A DNA stretch of 64,000 bases from Pseudomonas mandelii (GCF_006438925.1 NZ_RCZA01000010.1:62001-126000); one strand, 5' to 3'; shown: positions 35,611 to 45,236, numbered from the stretch's first letter. Made by a program: numbers and translations. The notes: generated from the sequence alone by a model not told the origin.

Positions 35611-36101
35611 CTCAGCCTCGCGCAATAGTGCCGGTGCAACTGGCGATTGGCGCCGGAGTGATTGCCATCAGCGCCGTGTTGGCGGTGGGCGCATTCCGGT
35701 TTCCGCCCGAGATGGGGTTCGTCATCCTGGGAGCCCACGTCTATCCGTACGCTGTCGCGGTGTTCCTGGGCGGGGTCGGTCTGTTGCTGTGTTATCAGGC
35801 TGTCACCGGTGGCTTCCGCGAGCTGGCAGACCACGATGACGAAGCCGCCCAAGCGCTGCCTGGCGGCAAATCCGGCGCAGCCTGGGTGACGGCGGGACTG
35901 GTGGGGGTGGCCGTGCTGATTAACCTCACCGGCTTCGTATTAGCCGCAGGGCTGCTGTTTGCCTGTTCGGCGCGGGGGTTTGGCAGTCGTCGTCCGGTGA
36001 AGGACCTCGCAATCGGCATTGCCTTGACCCTGCCGATTTACTGGCTGTTCAACGCCGGGCTAGGGGTTTCCCTGCCGCCCCTTGTCAACGCCTGGATCTG
36101 A
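35607..36101 (+). CDS. tctB: Tripartite tricarboxylate transporter small membrane subunit
   Basis: The 164-residue protein has four hydrophobic helices, the normal TctB layout, with a polar loop (DHDDEAAQALPGGKSG) in the middle. It is coupled to tctC by an ATGA overlap and followed by tctA after 24 bases, the standard tctCBA order. TctB is needed with TctA for proton- or sodium-driven uptake. Confidence 0.88.
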   Translation: MTQPRAIVPVQLAIGAGVIAISAVLAVGAFRFPPEMGFVILGAHVYPYAVAVFLGGVGLLLCYQAVTGGFRELADHDDEAAQALPGGKSGAAWVTAGLVGVAVLINLTGFVLAAGLLFACSARGFGSRRPVKDLAIGIALTLPIYWLFNAGLGVSLPPLVNAWI

Positions 36102-36125
36102 CTCGGGCCGAAGGAGGTAAACAAG

Positions 36126-37634
36126 GTGGAAACTCTCGCGAACCTGGCCATTGGTTTTTCCGCTGCGCTGACACCGATCAATTTGATGTGGGGCTTTATC
36201 GGCTGTTTGCTCGGCACCGCCATTGGAGTCTTGCCGGGTATTGGACCGGCGCTGACGGTGGCGCTACTGCTGCCGATCACCGCCAAGGTTGATCCTACGG
36301 GCGCCTTGATCATGTTCGCCGGTATCTATTACGGCGCTCAGTTCGGAGGCTCGACCACCTCTATCCTGCTCAATACGCCCGGTGAGTCGTCCTCCATGGT
36401 CACGGCCCTGGAAGGCAATCTCATGGCGCGCAACGGCCGGGCAGGACCGGCCCTGGCAACGGCTGCGATAGGCTCATTTGTTGCCGGCACCATCGCGACG
36501 GTGTTGCTGACGTTGTTTGCCCCTATTGTTGCCACGCTGGCGCTCAAGTTTGGTCCGGCCGAGTATTTCGCGATTCTGGTGCTGTCCTTCACGACGGTGT
36601 CTGCGGTACTCGGCGCTTCAATGCTGCGCGGTTTTGCCTCGCTCGGGATTGGACTGACCATCGGCTTGATCGGCCTGGACTCGACCTCGGGCATTGCCCG
36701 CTACACCTTGGGGGTGCCGGAGTTGGTCGATGGCATCGAAGTCGTGCTCGTGGCGGTCGGTTTGTTTGCAGTGGGTGAGGCCTTGTACAGCCTGCTTTAT
36801 CAAAAAGAAGAGGCGTCCGGTCGGCACCGCTTGACCTCGTTGTGGATGACGCGCGCTGACTGGAAACGCTCGGTCCCCGCCTGGCTGCGGGGCACGTTAA
36901 TCGGTTTTCCATTCGGGTCGATTCCGGCAGGAGGCGCTGAAATTCCGACATTCTTGTCCTATTCGGCAGAACGCAAACTGAGCAAGTACCCGAAAGAGTT
37001 TGCGGGCAGCAAGGGCGAGGGGGCGATCGAGGGGGTTGCCGGTCCCGAGGCGGCCAACAATGCGAGCGCGACGGGTTCGTTGGTGCCACTGCTGACGCTC
37101 GGCATACCGACGTCCGCCACCGCGGCGATTCTGTTGGCCGCGTTCCAGAACTACAACCTGCAGCCGGGGCCGATGCTCTTCCAGACGTCGGGCGAACTGG
37201 TCTGGACCCTGGTGGCCTCGCTGTATGTCGGCAACGTGATTCTGTTGGTGTTGAATCTCCCGTTGGTGGGCCTGTGGGTCAAGCTTCTGCAGATTCCCCG
37301 GCCGTACCTGAACGCCGGCATTCTGGTGTTTGCCACCATCGGCGTGTACGGCATGCGTCACTCTTCCTTCGATCTTTTGCTGATGTTGGCAATTGGTTGG
37401 GGTGGGGTCTTGATGCGTCGTTTCGATTTTCCCGTCGCCCCCGTGATCGTCGGCATGCTGCTTGGGCCCATGGCCGAGAAGCAGCTGCGCAATGCGTTGT
37501 CCATCAGCGAGGGAGACTGGCTGGTGTTTGTGACACAACCGATATCGGCCGCGTTCCTCGCACTAACGCTGCTGGTGCTGGTAGTCCCGCACCTGCTTCA
37601 CGCCCGCGGTATCAAGTTGCATGAGGACGATTGA
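36126..37634 (+). CDS. tctA: Tripartite tricarboxylate transporter large membrane subunit
   Basis: The 502-residue membrane protein has 11-12 helices and TctA signatures: GVLPGIGPALTVALLLPIT, YYGAQFGGSTTSILLNTPGE, then GEGAIEGVAGPEAANNASATG and LLTLGIPTSATAAILLAAF. It is the main channel subunit of the tricarboxylate transporter. It starts with GTG 36126, supported by a perfect AAGGAGGT ribosome site at 36111. No TctDE regulator pair is adjacent. Confidence 0.95.
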   Translation: METLANLAIGFSAALTPINLMWGFIGCLLGTAIGVLPGIGPALTVALLLPITAKVDPTGALIMFAGIYYGAQFGGSTTSILLNTPGESSSMVTALEGNLMARNGRAGPALATAAIGSFVAGTIATVLLTLFAPIVATLALKFGPAEYFAILVLSFTTVSAVLGASMLRGFASLGIGLTIGLIGLDSTSGIARYTLGVPELVDGIEVVLVAVGLFAVGEALYSLLYQKEEASGRHRLTSLWMTRADWKRSVPAWLRGTLIGFPFGSIPAGGAEIPTFLSYSAERKLSKYPKEFAGSKGEGAIEGVAGPEAANNASATGSLVPLLTLGIPTSATAAILLAAFQNYNLQPGPMLFQTSGELVWTLVASLYVGNVILLVLNLPLVGLWVKLLQIPRPYLNAGILVFATIGVYGMRHSSFDLLLMLAIGWGGVLMRRFDFPVAPVIVGMLLGPMAEKQLRNALSISEGDWLVFVTQPISAAFLALTLLVLVVPHLLHARGIKLHEDD

Positions 37635-37812
37635 GCGGATTGGCCAGCGCCGTCTATGACGAAAAGGCTTACCTGCAGGCTTTAATACGGCGGGGATCAA
37701 CATTGATAGAGGCACCGGTGGAGGTGGCGGCGGGTTGACGGAGAGGCTCAGGGCGTGAGGGGGCGTGCACCGCAAAAGCGAGGCGGCCTACCTCTTCAAG
37801 CGTACGCACTCC

Positions 37813-37916
37813 CCTGTGGGAGCGAGCCTGCTCGCGAAGGACGTCAACGATGACGCGTGCTGTCTGAATGAACGCGGTGTCCGGACGTTTTTCGCGAGCA
37901 GGCTCGCTCCCACAGG
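37813..37916. repeat. REP doublet with 26-bp perfect inverted arms
   Basis: CCTGTGGGAGCGAGCCTGCT… at 37813-37838 is the exact reverse complement of 37891-37916. The intervening 52 bases are not repeated. This is a typical REPIN-like doublet of Pseudomonas. Confidence 0.92.
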
Positions 37917-37924
37917 TACAACGC

Positions 37925-38215
37925 CAGGCTTTTGATCTTGCTTTTGATCTTGATCTGCCCCGTCGGAAGGCCGAGCGCAGGTTCTGCGTAGTGGGCACCG
38001 CGGCAAGGATGCCGCGGTAGCCGCCCCCGGCCATGGATGGCCGATGGCGGCGGGCCCCCGGAGCAATGCCTTCGTTACGGCATGCCGAGCCACAGCGAGG
38101 CACCGAATGGCGGGGAAAGAGCCCTTGGTTACTTGGGGCTCTTCCAAGTGACTCGCTGTAAAAGCGAAACCGCTAGCCGCCGTGACCGCGGAAACGGATA
38201 TGTACCCCAACCCTA
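37925..38215. repeat. Long fluorescens-type intergenic repeat
   Basis: The stretch with GCGGCAAGGATGCCGCGGTAG, GCCATGGATGGCCG and a distal AGTGACTCGCTGTAAAAGCG segment matches, from memory, a repeat often found in P. fluorescens-group genomes and sometimes miscalled as short genes. With the REP doublet it fills the 615-bp gap between tctA and ohr. Confidence 0.55.
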
Positions 38216-38249
38216 AGTGAACAGCCTTAGGCCGCACGGGGTGCTTTGG

Positions 38250-38669
38250 TTAAACCAGATTGATCGTGACGTCGATGTTGCCACGGGTCGCCTTGGAGTA
38301 CGGGCATCTCTGGTGTGCGCCATCCACCACCGCCCGTGCGACAGCCGGGTCCAGGCCCGGAAGGCTGACATTGAGGCGCGCCTGGAGGAAAAACGCGTCT
38401 TCGGTCTTGCCCAGGTCCACTTCAGCATCGACGGCGATGTCGCTCGGCAGGGTCACCTTCAACGCGACAGCCGCCTTGCCCATTGCACCGATGAAACAGG
38501 CCGACCAACCCGCAGCCAGCAGCTGTTCGGGATTGGTGCCACTCCCTGGCGAGCCAGGCGCGGAAAGCTTGACGTCCAAACGTCCATCGTCGCTTCGCGC
38601 CTCGCCGTTACGGCCTCCGGTCGTGTGGGTCTTGCCGGTGTAAAGCACGGTATCGATTTCATTGATCAT
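38250..38669 (-). CDS. ohr: Organic hydroperoxide resistance protein (OsmC family)
   Basis: The 139-residue protein matches Ohr: GTNPEQLLAAGWSACFIGAM with the first redox Cys and AHQRCPYSKATRGN with the second, plus the VLYTGKTHTTGGRNG start. Ohr reduces organic peroxides with lipoyl-linked electrons in the cytoplasm. No OhrR regulator is adjacent. MsrA lies upstream on the same strand, another oxidative-damage gene. Confidence 0.92.
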   Translation of the reverse strand: MINEIDTVLYTGKTHTTGGRNGEARSDDGRLDVKLSAPGSPGSGTNPEQLLAAGWSACFIGAMGKAAVALKVTLPSDIAVDAEVDLGKTEDAFFLQARLNVSLPGLDPAVARAVVDGAHQRCPYSKATRGNIDVTINLV

Positions 38670-38875
38670 GAGGTGGCTCCTGCTGGGGTGTTGGGCTCTT
38701 TAGCCTGGGTTCATCGGAGAACGCCAGGTGTGCGACGCCACCCACTTTTTCACCTTCATGTACTGCGTATGTGTCCTGATTCAGTGGTTGTGTAACGCTG
38801 TGTAAGATCGCCCGCGAACATACAGAGCGATACAAATCATCTTGCCTCCTGACCCTTCGCAGGTGCGCCTCACCA

Positions 38876-39382
38876 TCACCCTCGTTTAGGCAGTTTCCAG
38901 TCTGGCCGAATGAAATGGCAGGTGTAACCGTTGGGGTAGTGTTCGAGGTAGTCCTGATGTTCCGGTTCTGCTTCCCAGAACGGGCCTGCGGGCACGATTT
39001 CAGTGACGACCTTGTCGGGCCAGAGGCCGGATGCATCAGCGTCGGCCACCGTGTCCTCGGCCACTTGCTTCTGTTCATCGTTGAGATAGAAGAGTGCCGA
39101 GCGGTAGCTCATACCCACATCGTTGCCCTGACGATTCGTCGTCGTCGGGTCGTGGATCTGAAAGAAAAACTCGAGGATCTGGCGATAGCTGATCTGGTCC
39201 GGATCGAACACGATCTCGATCGCTTCCGCGTGCGTGCCATGGTTGCGGTAAGTCGCATTGGGTACATCGCCGCCCGAGTATCCTACCCGCGTGGACACTA
39301 CGCCGGGGTAGCGTCTCAGCAGATCCTGCATGCCCCAGAAGCAGCCACCTGCCAGGATGGCAGTTTCAGTTCGCGTCGTCAT
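38876..39382 (-). CDS. msrA: Peptide methionine-S-sulfoxide reductase
   Basis: The protein of about 168 residues has the catalytic GGCFWGMQDLL motif, RVGYSGGDVPNATYRNHGTHAEAIE and HDPTTTNRQGNDVG, all typical of MsrA. It reduces the S form of methionine sulfoxide in proteins. Start 39382 has GGGAGGG about 9 bases upstream; an in-frame ATG at 39424 lacks a good site. The C-terminal resolving Cys pattern is short, with one Cys in NGYTCHFI. Confidence 0.92.
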   Translation of the reverse strand: MTTRTETAILAGGCFWGMQDLLRRYPGVVSTRVGYSGGDVPNATYRNHGTHAEAIEIVFDPDQISYRQILEFFFQIHDPTTTNRQGNDVGMSYRSALFYLNDEQKQVAEDTVADADASGLWPDKVVTEIVPAGPFWEAEPEHQDYLEHYPNGYTCHFIRPDWKLPKRG

Positions 39383-39462
39383 AGTACGGTCCCTCCCATC
39401 AGTGAATTTGGGATCAGGTATCAATGTACCTCATGTGCTTTCGTTTTTTTGGCCGAAAGTGC

Positions 39463-39675
39463 TCATTCCGTCTGCGGCCAGCGATCCTCAATCTCATACC
39501 ACGGCGCTTTCGATGCAACCCACACGTGTTTCTGTTTTTCACTCAGGAACGGCGTATCCAGGGTGCCTATCGCCACGGACATCCAATCTGAAAACTCGCC
39601 TTTGGAATCAGACCAGAACAGCGAAGAGCCGCAGTCGCCACAGAACTGGCAAATCGAAAGCAAGCGGGCGTGCAA
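39463..39675 (-). pseudogene. Truncated GFA-family (glutathione-dependent formaldehyde-activating-like) gene
   Basis: The 70-residue frame keeps only the C-terminal half of a GFA-type zinc protein: FCGDCGSSLFWSD with the second Cys pair, then LDTPFLSEKQKHVWVASKAPWYEIED. Normal members are about 120-140 residues and carry a first CxCG motif, which is absent. The frame begins just 20 bases from the LacI stop, so the gene was probably cut at the left edge of the sucrose locus. Confidence 0.7.
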
Positions 39676-39694
39676 TCACCGAATTAGCTAATTC

Positions 39695-40687
39695 TTATAG
39701 TGATGCCCTGACCACTAATGGACAATCAACTGGCTGAGCTCCCGATACCTCAATGGTCTCGATCAGGTGCCGGGCAGCCTTACGACCGATCTCGTAGTAC
39801 GGCAGTTGCACTGTCGTCAACGGCGGGATGAACAGCTCAGCGATACCGATCATGTTGTCATAGCCGAGCACGGCGACATCGTCGGGGATTTTCAGGCCTC
39901 GGCCCAACAACAGCTGATAGGCACAAAACGCAATGCGGTCGTTGCCACAGATCAGAATGTCGAATTGGGGATGACCATCAATGATGTGCCGGTCGAGGAT
40001 GGCTGCGGTTTCACCATAGGCATCATGATCGGAAAGGTCGTATTGCAGGAGTGCGTCAGGCGCAAGGCCGAATGCCTGACAGGCACGCAGCAAGCCTTTT
40101 TGTCGCAGGTCCCAGGCCAGACTCTGTTTTGGCAGATTGATACACAGAGGGCGCCGATAGCCTTGACTCAACGCGTGATGTACGGCTCGATACTGCCCCG
40201 TTTCGTCGTCGGGCACATAACTCACCAGGCGACTGTCATCCGCCAGGCAATTGGCGAGTACCAGGGGTTTGCTCTTCAAGCGCTCCGGAATGCACACCTG
40301 GCGAAATCCCATGGCGCTGAAGATCAACCCGTCGGGACGGTGCGACAACATCAGGTCGATGTTCTGGTCGGTGGGCGGGTTGCTCAACAGGTTAAGGATG
40401 AATACATTCCAGCCCGCCTGCTGTGCGGTCTGTTCGATGGACAGCAGCAACTCGACCGCGAACGGTGTGGTCGCGGTGTCCAGCGCGAACACACCGATGG
40501 TGCGCGACTGGAGGTTATCGCCGCGCATCCTGCGCGCCGACAGGCTCGGTACGAATTGCAGTTCATCAATGGCGCGACGTACCCGCTGAAGGGTTTCGGG
40601 GCTCAGTTTTTCCGGGTTGTTGAGCGCTCGAGAAACCGTCATCAGGGACACGCCTGCCAGCTGTGCAACGTCTTTCACTGAAGTCAT
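39695..40687 (-). CDS. LacI-family regulator of the sucrose locus
   Basis: The 330-residue regulator starts with a LacI helix-turn-helix (SVKDVAQLAGVSLMTVSRALNNPEKLSPETL) and has a periplasmic-binding-protein-like effector domain (IGVFALDTATTPFAVELLLSIE, ILICGNDRIAFCAYQLLLGRG). It is the last gene of the sugar operon and most likely binds the GTTAACGTTAAC palindrome at 46563. Sucrose or fructose would be the inducer, by analogy with ScrR; this is inferred. Confidence 0.88.
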   Translation of the reverse strand: MTSVKDVAQLAGVSLMTVSRALNNPEKLSPETLQRVRRAIDELQFVPSLSARRMRGDNLQSRTIGVFALDTATTPFAVELLLSIEQTAQQAGWNVFILNLLSNPPTDQNIDLMLSHRPDGLIFSAMGFRQVCIPERLKSKPLVLANCLADDSRLVSYVPDDETGQYRAVHHALSQGYRRPLCINLPKQSLAWDLRQKGLLRACQAFGLAPDALLQYDLSDHDAYGETAAILDRHIIDGHPQFDILICGNDRIAFCAYQLLLGRGLKIPDDVAVLGYDNMIGIAELFIPPLTTVQLPYYEIGRKAARHLIETIEVSGAQPVDCPLVVRASL

Positions 40688-40762
40688 GCGAGGCGAGGCC
40701 GGTCAGGTTGACGCAGAATCATGACACAGGGCCCGCGCTTCTCGCGACTCGAATGACGCTGC

Positions 40763-42265
40763 TCATAGCCATCCCGAGGCGAGCGGCCATGCTCTGGGAA
40801 TGGAGACACGCCCGCCACTCCCGCTGGCCAGCAGCTTCACGCCCAGACTGTCGGGCCGCGGATAGAGGCGACTACTGAGGCTGAAGCGTCCGTTTTCGTC
40901 GAATACCTCGATGGACGAGCGATCGAGGAACACACGCAGTTCCAGCTGCCCCTGTGTCGGGTCTATCGACACGCTGCGCTGACCGGTGACTTGCGCACCC
41001 GAGCGGCTGCGGTCAAGCACCAGGCGCTGCAGCAATGCATCGTAATAAAGCAGGGTTTCTTCATGACCATCATCGCTGCAACGCAGGGCGATTCCGAGGT
41101 GGCCGTCGGTGCAGCCGAGCAGATCCAGATGCACATGGATTTCGAGCATATCGCCATTCACTTCCGGCACCTGCCGGGTTCCCGACTCACCCCACCAGAG
41201 CGTGCCCGGCAATGGCGCTTTGCGCAGAGCGGTGAGCTCACGTGCCGGATACACGCAAAGGCGATCGGCGCACAGTTCAAGTTCGCGCGGCAAACCGAGC
41301 ATGCCGCACCAGTGATGGGCCTGGCTCGGCATTGGGCTTTCCCACATGTCGAGCCACGCCCACACCAGGCGTCGACCGTCGGCGGCCAGGAGCGTTTGCG
41401 CGGCATAGAAGTCGTGGCCGTTATCCAGCTCGATAAAAGGTCCGCCCGTGAAGTGCCATTCGCTGTCGAGTCGGCCCACTCGATAACCGGTCTGGTATTT
41501 GTTGAGCCGTTCGTAACCCTCGGATTGCATGCCCTGGGGGGAGTAGAGCAGCACATCGCGCCCGTTCAGCCGGAACAGATCCGGGCACTCCCACATATAG
41601 CCATCGCCTTCGCTGCCGCCAGACACATAGTCGAGGAACTCCCAGGTGTGCAGATCGGTGGAACGGTACAGCGGGAGCAACGGCACATCGCCCAGACGTG
41701 CGCCGGCAATCAGGTACCAAGCGTCATCTTCCTGCCATACCTTGGGGTCACGGAAGTGCATGATCGTGTCTTGCGGCGCGGTCTTGATGACGGCGCCATG
41801 TTTGACGAACCGGATGCCGTCGACGCTGGTGGCCAGGCACTGGACTTGACGGATGTAGCGTTCGTCACCCACGTCCGCCAACCAGGTATGCCCGGTGTAG
41901 ATCAGGGCCAGGGTATCTCCACACACCACCGCGCTACCGGAAAAACAACCGTCACGGTCGAAGTCATCGCCGGGCGCCAGCGCAATGGGCAGATGCTGCC
42001 AGTGGACCAGATCGGCACTCTTTGCATGCCCCCAATACATCGGGCCCCATTTCGCTTCGAAGGGGTAGTGCTGATAGAAAACGTGGTACTCGCCACGAAA
42101 GAACACCACCCCGTTAGGGTCGTTCATCCAGCCCGCAGGAGGGGCAAGATGATAACCGGGCCGATAATCGTCGATGACGCGAGACAGACCATCACTCAGC
42201 GCATGCTGCGCAAGGTCAAGGGCGCAAGACATTGGGTCGTTCATAGGATTCAAATACACAGTCAT
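40763..42265 (-). CDS. scrB: GH32 sucrose-6-phosphate hydrolase / beta-fructofuranosidase
   Basis: The 500-residue protein has the GH32 signatures in order: PAGWMNDPNGVVFF with the nucleophile Asp, GCFSGSAVV, HFRDPKVW and YMWECPDLF with the catalytic Glu, then a C-terminal beta-sandwich (RVFLDRSSIEVFDENGRFSLSSRLY). No signal peptide is present, so it acts in the cytoplasm on imported sucrose. Its ATG overlaps the stop of the upstream ATPase gene. The ABC-type uptake system suggests that free sucrose rather than sucrose-6-phosphate is the substrate. Confidence 0.9.
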   Translation of the reverse strand: MTVYLNPMNDPMSCALDLAQHALSDGLSRVIDDYRPGYHLAPPAGWMNDPNGVVFFRGEYHVFYQHYPFEAKWGPMYWGHAKSADLVHWQHLPIALAPGDDFDRDGCFSGSAVVCGDTLALIYTGHTWLADVGDERYIRQVQCLATSVDGIRFVKHGAVIKTAPQDTIMHFRDPKVWQEDDAWYLIAGARLGDVPLLPLYRSTDLHTWEFLDYVSGGSEGDGYMWECPDLFRLNGRDVLLYSPQGMQSEGYERLNKYQTGYRVGRLDSEWHFTGGPFIELDNGHDFYAAQTLLAADGRRLVWAWLDMWESPMPSQAHHWCGMLGLPRELELCADRLCVYPARELTALRKAPLPGTLWWGESGTRQVPEVNGDMLEIHVHLDLLGCTDGHLGIALRCSDDGHEETLLYYDALLQRLVLDRSRSGAQVTGQRSVSIDPTQGQLELRVFLDRSSIEVFDENGRFSLSSRLYPRPDSLGVKLLASGSGGRVSIPRAWPLASGWL

Positions 42266-43407
42266 AGGGCGCTTGCTCGTGCCGAGCGCAGAGAGACGCC
42301 ATCCGGCAGGGTTTCAATGGCTTGTGGGTGGCGCCTCAAGGCCGCGCCGTCGGCGTCGAACAGGTGCAGGTTGTCGATGTCCAGCTGCAGCTGAACCCGA
42401 TCGCCTGCTTGCCATCCGGCGCTGACTTCGCAACGACAGATCAGTGGCTCGTCTTGACCTGTCTCGAGGTGCACATAGGTTTCGCTGCCCAGGTATTCGA
42501 CCGCGGTAACGACGACGCCAGCGGCTCCATCCGCCGCCTTGAGCGACACATGCTCCGGGCGAATCCCCAGGCTCAGCTGCGTGCCCATCGCCAGGTTCGA
42601 GCTGTCGAAGGGCAGGGGCGTGATACCCCATACGAGGGTATCGACCAGGCTGGTTTCGCCTGGCGTCTGCAGGCGCGCCGGCAGAAAATTCATTCTGGGC
42701 GAACCGAGAAAACCGGCGACAAAGCGACTGGCCGGGCGCTCATAGAGTTCGCGCGGTGAGCCGACCTGTTCTACGCGCCCGCCGTTGAGCACGACAATTT
42801 TGTCGGCCAGGGTCATCGCTTCAACCTGATCGTGGGTGACGTAGATCATGGTCGAGCCCAGCCGATCATGCAGTCGGGCAATTTCGTTGCGCATCTGCAC
42901 CCGCAAGGACGCATCCAGGTTGGAAAGCGGCTCATCGAACAACAAAATGTCCGGTTCCCGCGCCATGGCTCTGCCCATGGCCACACGCTGACGCTGCCCA
43001 CCGGACAGTTCCTTTGGCTTGCGTTGCAGCAGTTTGTCCAATTGCAGGATCTGCGCCGTTTTCAGCACCCGCTCGCGCAAGCTGCTCTTTTCAGTCTTGG
43101 CCAGTTTCAGGCCAAAGCTGATGTTGTCGTAGACGCTCATGTGCGGGTACAGCGCATAAGACTGAAACACCATGCCGACGCCACGCTCGCGTGGTTCCAG
43201 GTCGTTGACCCGTCGGCCGTCGATCAGCAGGTCGCCGCCGCAGATCGAATCCAGTCCGGCGATCAGTCGCAGCAGGGTCGACTTTCCGCAGCCCGAAGGG
43301 CCAACGAACACCACGAATTCACCCGCCGCGATTTCCAGGCTGACGTCGCGAAGAATCCGCATGCCGCCCAATTGCTTGTTCACGTTGTCTAGCTTCAATT
43401 TGATCAC
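42262..43407 (-). CDS. Sugar ABC transporter ATPase (MalK/UgpC-like)
   Basis: The 381-residue ATPase has Walker A (GPSGCGKSTLLRLIAGL), the signature LSGGQRQRVAMGRAMA, Walker B (DILLFDEPLSNLDASLR) and the switch His region (YVTHDQVEAM), followed by a C-terminal TOBE/MalK regulatory domain. It energises the binding-protein-dependent importer encoded just upstream. Its stop overlaps the invertase start (ATGA). Confidence 0.93.
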   Translation of the reverse strand: MIKLKLDNVNKQLGGMRILRDVSLEIAAGEFVVFVGPSGCGKSTLLRLIAGLDSICGGDLLIDGRRVNDLEPRERGVGMVFQSYALYPHMSVYDNISFGLKLAKTEKSSLRERVLKTAQILQLDKLLQRKPKELSGGQRQRVAMGRAMAREPDILLFDEPLSNLDASLRVQMRNEIARLHDRLGSTMIYVTHDQVEAMTLADKIVVLNGGRVEQVGSPRELYERPASRFVAGFLGSPRMNFLPARLQTPGETSLVDTLVWGITPLPFDSSNLAMGTQLSLGIRPEHVSLKAADGAAGVVVTAVEYLGSETYVHLETGQDEPLICRCEVSAGWQAGDRVQLQLDIDNLHLFDADGAALRRHPQAIETLPDGVSLRSARASAL

Positions 43408-43434
43408 GATGCTGTTCCTTGTAATTGTCGGGCA

Positions 43435-44277
43435 TCAACCCTTTAACGCGCCGGCAGTGAGACCGGAAACGATGCGGCGCTGGAAGATCAGCACCAGAAT
43501 CACCAGTGGGACGGTGACCACCACCGAGGCGGCCATCAACAACCCCCAAGGCAACTCATGAGGGCTGCCGCCGGAAATCAAGGCGATGGCGACCGGCACC
43601 GTGCGTTGCGTGTCGGTGAGGGTGAAGGTCAGGGCAAACAGGAACTCGTTCCACGCTGCGATAAAGGCCAATAAGCCAGTGGTGACCAGTGCGGGCCAGA
43701 GCAGCGGTAATAGCACGCGGGTCAGAGTGACCCAGGGCGACGCGCCATCCATGATTGCCGCTTCTTCCAGTTCATGGGGCAGTTGCCCCATGAACGTGGT
43801 CAGCACCCAGACGGTGAAGGGCAGGGTGAAAATCGTGTAGCTCAGGATCAATGCCCAGGACGTGTTGTACAGGCCCAGGGCGCGGATCACTTCGAACAGC
43901 CCCGACAGCACCGCGACTTGGGGAAACATCGACACGCCAAGGACCATCATCAAGACCGTGCCACGCCCACGGAACTTCACCCGGCCCAAGGCATAAGCGG
44001 CGGTCAGGCTGAGGAACAGCGCCAGCGTCACCACGCACAGTGCAACCACCAGCGAGTTGCCGATCGCCCGCAGGAATGAGGCTTGATTGAGCACCGCCGC
44101 GTAATTGGAGAAGTCGGGGTTTTCGATCCAGTAGCTCACTTCGAACAAGGCGCTGGACGGCTTCAGCGAAGTCACGATTGCGTAGTAGAAGGGGAAGACC
44201 GCATACAGCAGCAACACCCCGATCAGACACCAGAACCCGAGGCGCAACAGCGCTTTTTTCAATAGGCGCAGGTTCAT
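43435..44277 (-). CDS. Sugar ABC transporter permease (MalG-like)
   Basis: The 280-residue membrane protein has about six helices and the EAA-loop region HELEEAAIMDGASPWVTLTRVLLPLLWPAL, which contacts the ATPase. It belongs to the MalG-type second permease. Start 44277 overlaps the stop of the first permease gene as ATGA; a much longer frame upstream is only an overlap shadow. It is part of the sucrose-type operon. Confidence 0.9.
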   Translation of the reverse strand: MNLRLLKKALLRLGFWCLIGVLLLYAVFPFYYAIVTSLKPSSALFEVSYWIENPDFSNYAAVLNQASFLRAIGNSLVVALCVVTLALFLSLTAAYALGRVKFRGRGTVLMMVLGVSMFPQVAVLSGLFEVIRALGLYNTSWALILSYTIFTLPFTVWVLTTFMGQLPHELEEAAIMDGASPWVTLTRVLLPLLWPALVTTGLLAFIAAWNEFLFALTFTLTDTQRTVPVAIALISGGSPHELPWGLLMAASVVVTVPLVILVLIFQRRIVSGLTAGALKG

Positions 44278-45236
44278 GACCGGACCTCCAGTTGACGGCG
44301 TCCGAGATAGAGATAAAGCATGGCGATTACCGCAACCACTAAAAACAACAACGTCGAGGCCGCACTGCCGTAACCAACGTCCTGGAACTCCACCAGGTGC
44401 TGGCGGGCATACACCGACATGCTCATGGTGCTCGATGAGTTCGAGGTCAGCACATAGATCACGTCGAATACCCGCAGGGAGTCGAGGATGCGGAAGATCG
44501 CCGCCACCAGCAGTGCGGGCATCAGCAGGGGAAGCGTGACACGCCAGAACACTTTCAGCGGATGAATGCCATCGACCCTGGCCGCTTCGTAGCAATCGCT
44601 CGGCAACATCTGCAAGGCCGCCAGCATCAGCAGCGTGACAAAAGGGACGGTCTTCCAGACGTCGACGATGATCACCGCCCACATCGACAGATCCGCATCT
44701 GCCGTCCAGGCCAGGGGCGCGTCAATCAGGCCGAGGCTCAGCATCAGGTGATTGATGATGCCGAACTGGTCGTTAAGCATCCATGACCAGATCTTCGCCG
44801 AGACAATGGTCGGAATCGCCCACGGAATCAGAATCAACGCACGCACCAGAGAGCGTCCTGTGAACTTGATGTTCAGCAGCAACGCCACCAGCAGTCCCAG
44901 TACGACTTCCAGTCCCACCGATACCACGGTGAAATGCAAGGTGTTGCGCACTGCGTTCCACCATTGTGGATCGACCAGAATGCCCGACCAGTTGGTACCG
45001 TTGTGGAACAGATAATTGCTCAAGCCAATGAAGGTTCCGCCACCGGTGTCCGCCAGATTGGCGTCGGTCAGGCTGAACCAGAATGTGCGCAGTAGCGGCC
45101 AGGCTGCCACCAGGGCCAGACACAGCAACATCGGCGTCAGAAACAGCCAGGCAGCGCGTACTCGGCGTCGTTGTACGGGCGTTTCCCTGGTGAGCAGGAG
45201 TTCGTCACAGGGGGCATGGGTAGAAGAGACAGACAT
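44274..45236 (-). CDS. Sugar ABC transporter permease (MalF-like)
   Basis: The 320-residue protein has an N-terminal helix (AAWLFLTPMLLCLALVAAWPLL) and about six helices in all, with an EAA-like loop (YEAARVDGIHPLKVFWRVTLPLLMPAL). It forms the importer with the second permease and the ATPase. GGAAGG lies just before ATG 45236, and the binding-protein gene ends 21 bases upstream. Confidence 0.9.
   Translation of the reverse strand: MSVSSTHAPCDELLLTRETPVQRRRVRAAWLFLTPMLLCLALVAAWPLLRTFWFSLTDANLADTGGGTFIGLSNYLFHNGTNWSGILVDPQWWNAVRNTLHFTVVSVGLEVVLGLLVALLLNIKFTGRSLVRALILIPWAIPTIVSAKIWSWMLNDQFGIINHLMLSLGLIDAPLAWTADADLSMWAVIIVDVWKTVPFVTLLMLAALQMLPSDCYEAARVDGIHPLKVFWRVTLPLLMPALLVAAIFRILDSLRVFDVIYVLTSNSSSTMSMSVYARQHLVEFQDVGYGSAASTLLFLVVAVIAMLYLYLGRRQLEVRS

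Noticed and set aside
37813..37916. Possible CRISPR-like repeats
   Set aside because: Only one inverted pair exists, and it matches Pseudomonas REP sequence; there are no regularly spaced direct repeats or cas genes.
40991..42394. 467-codon frame opposite the GH32 gene
   Set aside because: It overlaps the full GH32 gene and the end of the ATPase gene and shows no family features.
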